Of a stretch of DNA of 5,234 nt, positions 1 to 4,536 are shown piece by piece. The notes beneath the pieces are model-generated. The model did no database searches. It saw only the letters and a program-made list of their open reading frames with translations, and had not been told where the DNA came from. Origin of the DNA: an uncultured Collinsella sp. GTDB lineage: Bacteria > Actinomycetota > Coriobacteriia > Coriobacteriales > Coriobacteriaceae. The stretch spans positions 1-5,234 of the forward strand of contig CAAENB010000120.1 in the NCBI GenBank assembly GCA_900757235.1. Direction: 5' to 3'. The translations under genes were made by a program, and so were the position numbers. Positions within the stretch are counted from its first letter, which is position 1. Every line of letters starts with the position of its first letter.

Positions 1-895
1 GACCAAGAAGATCGACGTACTCATCGCCACGACCATCGTGGAGAGCGGCATCGACAACGCGACCGCCAACACGCTCATCATCGAGGACTCGCAGCGCCTT
101 GGCCTGGCGCAGCTCTACCAGCTCAAGGGCCGTGTGGGCCGTTCTGCCACGCAGGCCTACGCGTACTTTATGTTCCCGGGCGAGCTGCCGCTCACCGAGG
201 AGGCCACGGCGCGCCTGACTGCACTTTCCGAGTTCCAGGACCTGGGCAGCGGCATGCGCATCGCCATGCGCGACCTGGAGATTCGCGGCGCCGGCTCGCT
301 TATGGGCGCCGAGCAGCACGGCAACCTGTCGAGCGTGGGCTTTGACCTGTTTACGCAGATGCTGGGCCAGGCAGTGGCCGAGGCGCGCGGCGATGACGAC
401 GCTGGTGTGGAGGCGGCGAGCGTGGGTATTAACCTGCCGGCCGACTACTTCTTGTCCGAGGAGTACCTGCCGACGGTGGACCAGCGCGTGCTCGTGTACC
501 GTAAGCTCGTAGCGGCCGAGGACCTGGAGAGCATCGATGAGGTGCAGGAAGAGACCGAGGCCGCGCATGGCGAGCTGCCGTTGGCAGGACTCAACCTGTT
601 CAATCGCGCACGAATTCGCATTCGCGGCGAGCGCCTGGGGCTCGAGAGCGTCACGCTCAGCGGCGGTCGCATTACGTTTTTGGGCGTCGACGTGCCCAAG
701 AAGGTGGCCTTTGAGCTTAAGACCCGCTATGGCGCGGTGAACTTCCCCAAGAGCCGCAAGCTGTCGGTGCCCTACAAGGCGGGCGCCGGCGCAGGCAGCG
801 GCCTGGGTCGTGGCCTCGATGCCAACGACGGCACCGGCCCCGTGGCCGCGGCGCTCATGCTGCTGCAGCAGTTGGGCGCTAGTGACGACGACTAA
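1..895 (+). CDS. mfd: Transcription-repair coupling factor Mfd, C-terminal part (5' end outside window)
   Basis: The reading frame begins at base 2 and gives 297 residues, roughly the last quarter of a protein that is about 1150 residues in E. coli. Mfd is a cytoplasmic SF2 DNA translocase that pushes stalled RNA polymerase off damaged DNA and recruits UvrA. Visible here are helicase motif V (TTIVESGID, residues 10-18), the NTLIIEDSQRLGLAQLYQL block, and motif VI (QLKGRVGRS, about 40-48). The TRG translocation element follows (MRDLEIRGAGSLMGAEQHG, about 86-104). The C-terminal TRCF domain then begins with GINLPADYFLSEEYLP (about 141-156). These blocks are diagnostic of Mfd and distinguish it from RecG, which lacks the C-terminal domain. 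The end is a Gly/Ala-rich stretch (about 255-275), then a short helix and an acidic DDD terminus. A PAP2 phosphatase gene follows 80 bases downstream on the same strand. Nothing in the frame looks broken. Confidence 0.97.
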   Translation, partial: TKKIDVLIATTIVESGIDNATANTLIIEDSQRLGLAQLYQLKGRVGRSATQAYAYFMFPGELPLTEEATARLTALSEFQDLGSGMRIAMRDLEIRGAGSLMGAEQHGNLSSVGFDLFTQMLGQAVAEARGDDDAGVEAASVGINLPADYFLSEEYLPTVDQRVLVYRKLVAAEDLESIDEVQEETEAAHGELPLAGLNLFNRARIRIRGERLGLESVTLSGGRITFLGVDVPKKVAFELKTRYGAVNFPKSRKLSVPYKAGAGAGSGLGRGLDANDGTGPVAAALMLLQQLGASDDD

Positions 896-907
896 CAAGT
901 AGGGGAC

Positions 908-939
908 GTGGCGGGACGAAGTCATCTTTGCCCCGCCAT
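908..939 (+). terminator. Long hairpin just after mfd; possible terminator without a U-tract
   Basis: Bases 908-915 (GTGGCGGG) pair with 932-939 (CCCGCCAT). After one A/C mismatch the helix continues with 917-921 (CGAAG) against 926-930 (CTTTG), closing on a TCAT loop. That is 13 pairs, two of them G-T. It starts 12 bases after the mfd stop. No T-run follows, so it may be a weak terminator, a transcript 3'-end stabiliser or a processing site. Confidence 0.45.
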
Positions 940-944
940 CTCGC

Positions 945-960
945 GGGCCGATGCCGGCCC
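945..960 (+). other. GC-rich hairpin directly upstream of the PAP2 ribosome binding site
   Basis: GGGCCG (945-950) and CGGCCC (955-960) form a perfect 6-bp stem around an ATGC loop. It ends 5 bases before the AAAGGAAAG ribosome binding site. It could affect translation start or mark a processed 5' end; this role is inference. Confidence 0.4.
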
Positions 961-965
961 CATCG

Positions 966-974
966 AAAGGAAAG
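966..974 (+). promoter_or_regulatory. Ribosome binding site that fixes the PAP2 start at 976
   Basis: AAAGGAAAG ends one base before the ATG at 976, with its AGG core about 5 bases upstream. The frame stays open back to a TTG at 928. That codon lies inside the 908-939 hairpin, has no purine-rich site at the right distance, and would add 16 polar residues (MPRHLAGRCRPHRKES) with no family match. Confidence 0.75.
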
Positions 975-975
975 C

Positions 976-1839
976 ATGTTCGGATACATCTATAAGAAAG
1001 ATGTCGCCATGATCGCGGTCGTCCTGTGCCTCTGTCTGGGCGTGGGCAGCTTCTTCGATTACCAGATCTCGAGCGCGCTGTTCAACATCGGCAGCATGTA
1101 CGGTCGCTTTATCGAGGCCGCCGGCGAGCTGCCGTTTGAGCTGACAGCGAGCGTTGCGGGCGTTATGCTCGTGCGCGCGGTGCGTCCCGATTCCAGAGGG
1201 AGCAAATGGCTCGCCGTGCTCGGCATCCTTGTCAACGTTGGCCTGGCCGGCTATGAGATTGTTTCGTCTCTGAAGGTTGGCGGCAAACTCATCGCGGTTC
1301 AGTTGGTGCTGACGTTTGTGCTGGTCATCGTTGCCAACCTCATCGTCTATCGCCTCACGCGCACGACCGAGCGCGACGAGCTCACGCGCTGGGCGTTGAT
1401 GGTACTTGCCGTGTGGGTCGTTCAGGCCATTATCCTCAACGTGATCGTCAAGCCGCTGTGGTCGCGCCCGCGCATGCGCGTGATCGAGGTGACGCAGGGG
1501 CTCGATTTTCAGCCGTGGTGGGTGATCGGTAATCCCGACAAGTGGGCCTTTATTGCCGCCGGCGTGATCAAGGACGGCTTCAAGTCGTTTGCGAGCGGAC
1601 ATACGGCGCACGCGGCGATCGGCCTTATGCTCGCCGGGCTTCCCGCGGCGGCCTTTAAGGAAAAGCCCTCGCGCCGTCGCGTGGTCTTTTGGGCGGCGGC
1701 TGTGGTTGCGGCGCTCGTTGCCTTTGGCCGTATCGTGATCGGCGCGCACTTTTTGAGTGACGTGAGCTGCGGCTTTGCCCTGGTGTTGGCACTTGAGTGC
1801 CTTGCCGCGCGCATTGCCTATCCCGACGGCGTACAATAG
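976..1839 (+). CDS. PAP2-family integral membrane phosphatase
   Basis: This encodes 287 residues. PAP2 enzymes remove phosphate from lipid phosphates such as phosphatidic acid, phosphatidylglycerophosphate or undecaprenyl pyrophosphate at the membrane; the substrate here cannot be read from sequence. The three-part active-site signature is present. Motif 1 is KPLWSRPRM (K159, R166), motif 2 is SFASGHT (S207, G208, H209), and motif 3 is GR(x5)H(x3)D with R252, H258 (nucleophile position) and D262. Hydrophobic segments lie near residues 10-27, 52-68, 78-97, 104-126, 139-158, 213-227, 236-251 and 264-280. Two departures from consensus exist: Met replaces the Pro that usually follows the second Arg of motif 1, and Ala replaces the Pro of PSGH. 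The catalytic K, R, S, H and D residues are kept, so activity is expected. It sits between mfd and an aldolase-type gene, 45 bases ahead of the latter. Confidence 0.88.
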   Translation: MFGYIYKKDVAMIAVVLCLCLGVGSFFDYQISSALFNIGSMYGRFIEAAGELPFELTASVAGVMLVRAVRPDSRGSKWLAVLGILVNVGLAGYEIVSSLKVGGKLIAVQLVLTFVLVIVANLIVYRLTRTTERDELTRWALMVLAVWVVQAIILNVIVKPLWSRPRMRVIEVTQGLDFQPWWVIGNPDKWAFIAAGVIKDGFKSFASGHTAHAAIGLMLAGLPAAAFKEKPSRRRVVFWAAAVVAALVAFGRIVIGAHFLSDVSCGFALVLALECLAARIAYPDGVQ

Positions 1840-1854
1840 CCCCGTTTGAATCAT

Positions 1855-1868
1855 CGGGCCCGTGCCCG
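1855..1868 (+). other. Small GC hairpin in the leader of the threonine-aldolase gene
   Basis: CGGGC (1855-1859) pairs with GCCCG (1864-1868) around a CCGT loop. It ends 4 bases before the GAGAGGA ribosome binding site. It resembles the 945-960 hairpin in position and composition. There is no T-run, so it is not a normal terminator. Confidence 0.3.
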
Positions 1869-1872
1869 GCTA

Positions 1873-1879
1873 GAGAGGA
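1873..1879 (+). promoter_or_regulatory. Ribosome binding site that fixes the aldolase start at 1885
   Basis: GAGAGGA lies 5 bases before the ATG at 1885. The frame is open upstream to a TTG at 1846, but the 13 extra residues (MNHRARARLERIA) include this site and the 1855-1868 hairpin. Family members begin close to the FNNDYS motif. Confidence 0.75.
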
Positions 1880-1884
1880 TTGCC

Positions 1885-2910
1885 ATGCTCGCGTTTAACA
1901 ACGATTATTCCCACGGCGCACATCCGGCAGTGCTGCAGGCGCTCGTCGACACCAATATGGAGCCGCAGCCCGGCTACGGTACCGATGCACACACCGAGCG
2001 TGCCAAGCAGCTCATCCGCGAGGCCTGCCAGGCGCCCGATGCCGACGTATTTTTCCTGGTAGGCGGCACACAGGCCAACGCGACGGTGATCGACATGCTG
2101 CTCGCGCCCTACGAGGGCGTCGTTGCAGCCGAGACCGGCCACGTCGCCTGCCACGAGGCGGGTGCCATCGAGTTTGGCGGCCACAAGGTGCTCACCATCC
2201 CCGGCTACGAGGGCAAGATGCACGCCGAGGATCTCGAAAACTATATCCAGGTGTTCTACGAAAACGAGAGCTACGAGCACACGGTGTTCCCAGGTGCCGT
2301 GTACGTGAGCCTATCGACCGAGTACGGCACGCTGTACTCCAAGGCCGAGCTCGCGGCGATTCACGCGGTGTGCCAGAAGCGCGAGATTCCGCTGTTTGTG
2401 GATGGCGCCCGACTGGCCTATGCGCTGGCAGCCGACGAGTGCGACATCACCCTGCCCGAGCTGGCACAGCTGTGCGATGTGTTCTACATCGGTGGCACCA
2501 AGTGCGGCGCTCTGTGCGGCGAGGCCGTGGTGTTTTGCGGCATGCACGCTCCGGCGCATCCCATTCCGCGTATTAAGCAGCATGGCGCACTGCTCGCCAA
2601 GGGTCGCCTGACGGGTGTCCAGTTTGAGGCGCTCTTTACCGATGGCCTGTATTTTGAGATCGGCCGTCAGGCGATTGAGACGGCTCAGGCGCTGCGCCGT
2701 GTGCTGCACGAGCGCGGTTACCAGTTCTTCTTGGAGACGCCCACGAATCAGCAGTTTGTGATTCTGCCCAACGAGGACATGGCCCGCATTCGCGAGCATG
2801 CCTCGATCGAGTATTGGGAAAAGTACGATGAGACCCACACGGTGGTGCGCTTTTGCACCAGCTGGGCCACGACGCAGGAGGACATCGACGCGTTGGCGGC
2901 TGTCCTGTAG
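1885..2910 (+). CDS. Low-specificity L-threonine aldolase family PLP enzyme (beta-eliminating lyase fold)
   Basis: This encodes 341 residues, the usual length for the family. These cytoplasmic fold-type I PLP enzymes split L-threonine or L-allo-threonine into glycine and acetaldehyde; some relatives act on other beta-hydroxy amino acids. The N-terminus FNNDYSHGAHP (4-14) and PGYGTD (29-34) are typical. GGTQAN (60-65) is the PLP phosphate loop. H86 in ETGHVACHEAG aligns with the ring-stacking/catalytic His of E. coli LtaE. D173 and R176 in VDGARLAYA contact the PLP pyridine nitrogen and the substrate side. K206 in IGGTKCGAL is the Schiff-base lysine. R322 in VRFCTSWATTQEDIDAL is the carboxylate-binding arginine of the C-terminal domain. 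All key residues are present, so an active enzyme is expected. The gene follows the PAP2 gene by 45 bases, and a strong terminator lies right after it. Exact substrate preference (L, allo, phenylserine) is not visible. Confidence 0.9.
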   Translation: MLAFNNDYSHGAHPAVLQALVDTNMEPQPGYGTDAHTERAKQLIREACQAPDADVFFLVGGTQANATVIDMLLAPYEGVVAAETGHVACHEAGAIEFGGHKVLTIPGYEGKMHAEDLENYIQVFYENESYEHTVFPGAVYVSLSTEYGTLYSKAELAAIHAVCQKREIPLFVDGARLAYALAADECDITLPELAQLCDVFYIGGTKCGALCGEAVVFCGMHAPAHPIPRIKQHGALLAKGRLTGVQFEALFTDGLYFEIGRQAIETAQALRRVLHERGYQFFLETPTNQQFVILPNEDMARIREHASIEYWEKYDETHTVVRFCTSWATTQEDIDALAAVL

Positions 2911-2923
2911 CTTGATGCAATGA

Positions 2924-2971
2924 CGAGGGCCGCCTTGCGCTTGGGTTTGGCGCAGGGCGGTCTTTGCTTTT
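2924..2971 (+). terminator. Strong rho-independent terminator after the threonine-aldolase gene
   Basis: GGCCGCCTTGCGC (2928-2940) pairs with GCGCAGGGCGGTC (2950-2962): 13 pairs with two G-T wobbles and a 9-base loop. The helix can extend about 4 further pairs to 2924/2966. A T-rich tail TTTGCTTTT (2963-2971) follows. It begins 13 bases after the stop codon at 2910 and ends 16 bases before the next start codon. Confidence 0.85.
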
Positions 2972-2983
2972 GAGGGGGAGGGG
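2972..2983 (+). promoter_or_regulatory. Ribosome binding site of the GNAT gene
   Basis: GAGGGGGAGGGG abuts the terminator T-tract and ends 4 bases before the ATG at 2988. It supports 2988 over the in-frame ATG at 3006, which has only a weak purine stretch upstream, and over non-ATG codons from 2964 that lie inside the terminator. Confidence 0.65.
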
Positions 2984-2987
2984 CTGT

Positions 2988-3587
2988 ATGCCCGAGAAAT
3001 CCGAGATGTCCGAGCCGGCGATTCGCCTGGCGACGCCCGAAGACGCGCCGGCGTTGCTTGCCATCTATGAGCCATATGTGCGCGAGACGGCGATTACCTG
3101 CGAATACGAGGTGCCGAGCGTTGAGGAGTTCGCCGGGCGCATCGAGCGTACGCTCAAGCGCTATCCGTATCTGGTGATGGAGCTGGACGGGCGTCCGGTA
3201 GGCTATGCCTATGTGAGTCCGCTCAACAGCCGTGAGGCATACGACTGGTCGGTCGAGACATCAATCTACCTGGCGCGCGACGTGCGCCACGGCGGGCTGG
3301 GCCGCAAATTGCATGACGCGCTCAAGCAATGCCTGATCGCGATGGGCATCACCAACATGTGCGCCCTCATCGCCGTGCCGCACGACAAGGACGACGAGTA
3401 TCTGACGCACAACAGCCAGGATTTCCATGCCCATATGGGATATCGCCTGGTGGGCGCCTTCGATCGCTGCGCCCAAAAGTTCGGCCGCTGGTACGACATG
3501 TGCTGGATGGAGCTGGTCCTGGCCGAGCGCACACCCAACCAACCCAAACCAACCTGGTTCCCCGACCTCCCCAAACCTACCATTTAG
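2988..3587 (+). CDS. GNAT N-acetyltransferase, phosphinothricin/methionine-sulfoximine acetyltransferase type
   Basis: This encodes 199 residues. GNAT enzymes move an acetyl group from acetyl-CoA to an amine. Relatives of this type (Pat, Bar, YwnH, PA4866) acetylate phosphinothricin, methionine sulfoximine or related glutamine-synthetase inhibitors. Family marks in order: IRLATPEDAPALLAIYEPYV (12-31), the beta-4 strand PVGYAYV (70-76), the acetyl-CoA loop R100-HGG-L-G105 followed by RKLHDAL, the NSQDFHAHMGYRLVGAF block (142-158), and the C-terminal FGRWYDMCWMEL (165-176). The last matches the FGRW.D....M segment characteristic of Pat-like proteins. About 20 residues beyond the normal end (RTPNQPKPTW..., 181-199) form a Pro/Thr-rich tail encoded by unusually A/C-rich DNA. 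The natural substrate is unknown; detoxification or amino-acid acetylation is inference. There is no room for a promoter between the upstream terminator and the start. Confidence 0.87.
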   Translation: MPEKSEMSEPAIRLATPEDAPALLAIYEPYVRETAITCEYEVPSVEEFAGRIERTLKRYPYLVMELDGRPVGYAYVSPLNSREAYDWSVETSIYLARDVRHGGLGRKLHDALKQCLIAMGITNMCALIAVPHDKDDEYLTHNSQDFHAHMGYRLVGAFDRCAQKFGRWYDMCWMELVLAERTPNQPKPTWFPDLPKPTI

Positions 3588-3602
3588 GGACAGGTTTATT
3601 TT
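3573..3602 (+). terminator. Weak hairpin plus T-rich tract at the GNAT/GntR convergent junction
   Basis: AAACCT (3573-3578) pairs with AGGTTT (3592-3597) around a 13-base loop that holds the GNAT stop codon (3585-3587) and can add two inner C-G pairs. The 3' arm runs into TTTATTTT (3595-3602). On the opposite strand the stem also follows the regulator's stop codon (3609-3611) after a short A-rich stretch. It may therefore end transcripts from both sides, but the stem is short and AT-rich. Confidence 0.4.
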
Positions 3603-3608
3603 GGCAGG

Positions 3609-4331
3609 TTAGCCGATGGGCTCGGTGTATTTGGCGCGGTCGGTTCGTTGGATGCGCTTGGAGACGTGGAGCGGGCGGCCGTCGGTGTCGTAGACGTAGT
3701 CGGTGATCAGGATCAGCGCCTGCCCGCGCTCAACGTTGAGCAAAAACGCCTCGTTTTGCGAGGCATAGCACACTTCAAAGGTCTTATGCCCCTGTGCCGG
3801 CGCGCGATGGAATTCTTTGCGCAGCGTGGCGTAGAGCGAACCGTTGATATCGCGATCGATGAGTGCCTCAAAGCTCGGTGGTAGATAGGTGGTCTCCAGG
3901 CACAGCGGGGCGTCGTCCAGGTAACGCAGGCGGACAAGTTTGACAAGCTTGCTGCCCACGGTAGCGTCAAAGAACTTAGCTATGCTGCCGGCCGCCTTGG
4001 CAAAGCCCGAGTCCACGGTGCGCGTGGTGGGCTTCATGCCCTGACCCTGGACCTGTGCCGTATAGCTCGAAAACACCAGGTTGTTCTCGTGGAGTGCGGG
4101 CGTGTCGGCCACAAAGGCGCCGCGCCCGCGCTCGGTTCGAACCAGACCCTCATCAACGAGCACCTTAAGGGCATGGCGCACGGTGCTGCGAGACAGCCCC
4201 GATTCGTCCATGAGTTCCATTTCGGACGGCAGCTTGTCTTCGCGCGCGTAGATGCCGGCGGCGATGCGGTCACGCAGCGTGCCCGCCAGACGCTCGTATT
4301 GGGCCAAGTTCTTTTTCGACGAAGTGCTCAT
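3609..4331 (-). CDS. GntR-family transcriptional regulator with UTRA ligand domain (HutC/FarR subfamily)
   Basis: This encodes 240 residues, the typical length. The N-terminal winged helix-turn-helix spans about residues 9-76, with LPSEMELMDESGLSRSTVRHAL (34-55) as the recognition HTH and GLVRTERGRGAFV (62-74) as the wing. The C-terminal UTRA domain (about 80-235) has the CLETTYLP strand (144-151), the EVCYAS segment (186-191) and the closing YDTDGRPLHVSKRIQRTDRAKY motif. UTRA regulators bind small molecules, often sugar phosphates or amino acid-related ligands. FrlR of fructoselysine operons belongs to this class. The gene is divergent from the SIS-domain sugar gene, 205 bases away, so it most likely controls that operon and itself. 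The ATG at 4331 has only a weak AGG about 9 bases upstream. One copy of the TGTAT repeat (4340-4359) lies within 10 bases of the start, where bound protein would block its own leader. Confidence 0.92.
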   Translation of the reverse strand: MSTSSKKNLAQYERLAGTLRDRIAAGIYAREDKLPSEMELMDESGLSRSTVRHALKVLVDEGLVRTERGRGAFVADTPALHENNLVFSSYTAQVQGQGMKPTTRTVDSGFAKAAGSIAKFFDATVGSKLVKLVRLRYLDDAPLCLETTYLPPSFEALIDRDINGSLYATLRKEFHRAPAQGHKTFEVCYASQNEAFLLNVERGQALILITDYVYDTDGRPLHVSKRIQRTDRAKYTEPIG

Positions 4332-4339
4332 GCGAACAA

Positions 4340-4359
4340 CCTGTATCTAACTTGTATGC
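4340..4359. promoter_or_regulatory. Putative GntR operator, copy 1 (TGTAT direct repeat)
   Basis: TGTATCTAACTTGTATGC (4342-4359) matches copy 3 at 17 of 18 bases. It holds two TGTAT half-units 11 bases apart, about one helical turn. It lies just upstream of the regulator start codon, consistent with autoregulation. Confidence 0.55.
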
Positions 4360-4372
4360 TTACTGAACCAAG

Positions 4373-4392
4373 CATGTATCCAACATGACAAC
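4373..4392. promoter_or_regulatory. Putative GntR operator, degenerate copy 2
   Basis: CATGTATCCAACATG (4373-4387) matches copy 3 at 12 of 15 bases in the same orientation; the second TGTAT unit is lost. Copies 1 and 2 are linked by a 6-bp inverted repeat: ATGCTT (4356-4361) and AAGCAT (4370-4375). Confidence 0.4.
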
Positions 4393-4398
4393 AAAACC

Positions 4399-4430
4399 GC
4401 TGGTAATGGATTACCGAAAACTTTACCAGC
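4399..4430. promoter_or_regulatory. Overlapping GGTAA/TTACC inverted repeats, possible second operator or hairpin
   Basis: GGTAAT (4402-4407), GG, then ATTACC (4410-4415) form a 14-base palindrome. GCTGGTAA (4399-4406) also pairs perfectly with TTACCAGC (4423-4430). The two pairings share the left arm and exclude each other. The unit differs from the TGTAT repeats, so a different regulator may bind here. It sits between the two divergent starts, upstream of the only good -10-like box. Confidence 0.4.
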
Positions 4431-4447
4431 AAAATTTCTAAGACAAA

Positions 4448-4460
4448 TATAGTATACAAC
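4448..4460 (+). promoter_or_regulatory. -10-like box TATAGT overlapped by a GTATAC palindrome
   Basis: TATAGT (4448-4453) matches the sigma-A -10 consensus at 5 of 6 bases. No good -35 lies at 16-18 bases; TTTACC (4422-4427) is 20 bases away. GTATACAA (4452-4459) overlaps it and matches 7 of 8 positions of the GTnTAnAC consensus reported for HutC-type GntR operators. On the other strand it reads AGTTGTAT, close to the repeat unit ACTTGTAT. A promoter directed to the SIS gene and blocked by the regulator is a reasonable inference. Confidence 0.35.
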
Positions 4461-4478
4461 TAGTCGACATAACCAAAA

Positions 4479-4498
4479 CATGTATGTAACTTGTATGC
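4479..4498. promoter_or_regulatory. Putative GntR operator, copy 3 (next to the SIS gene)
   Basis: CATGTATGTAACTTGTATGC carries two TGTAT units at 4481 and 4492, 11 bases apart. It is almost identical to copy 1 at the opposite end of the gap, and lies 38 bases before the SIS gene start, downstream of the -10-like box. Confidence 0.55.
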
Positions 4499-4517
4499 CA
4501 CCAAGAGCATCAAACGA

Positions 4518-4526
4518 GAAGAAAGG
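4518..4526 (+). promoter_or_regulatory. Ribosome binding site of the SIS-domain gene
   Basis: The GAGAAGAAAGG stretch ends at 4526, 10 bases before the ATG at 4537. A second, out-of-frame ATG at 4530 lies only 3 bases after it and opens a 9-codon frame ending at 4559. The longer frame from 4537 encodes the conserved protein, so 4537 is taken as the start despite the long spacing. Confidence 0.55.
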
Positions 4527-4536
4527 CTGATGCACG

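Noticed and set aside
928..975. Upstream TTG start extending the PAP2 protein by 16 residues
   Set aside because: The codon lies in the right arm of a hairpin and lacks a ribosome binding site. The ATG at 976 has AAAGGAAAG directly upstream and begins just before the first membrane segment.
922..1854. A 310-codon open frame on the - strand opposite the PAP2 gene
   Set aside because: Its translation is rich in His, Arg, Asp and Ala with no recognisable motif. The + strand frame has all PAP2 motifs, membrane segments and a good ribosome binding site. Long antisense frames are common in GC-rich DNA.
1846..1884. Upstream TTG start extending the aldolase by 13 residues
   Set aside because: The extension would include the GAGAGGA ribosome binding site itself and has no counterpart in the family.
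2311..3075. A 254-codon open frame on the - strand spanning the aldolase end and GNAT start
   Set aside because: It crosses a strong terminator and two clear + strand genes, has no family motif, and has low-complexity Arg/Gln/Ala content typical of a shadow frame.
4356..4375. ATGCTT/AAGCAT inverted repeat as an independent operator or terminator
   Set aside because: It is a 6-bp stem with an 8-base loop formed by the ends of operator copies 1 and 2. No T-run follows, so it is noted only with those copies.
4332..4536. A riboswitch or small RNA in the 205-base divergent gap
   Set aside because: No known aptamer core or conserved stem set is visible. The repeats are better explained as protein-binding DNA sites.
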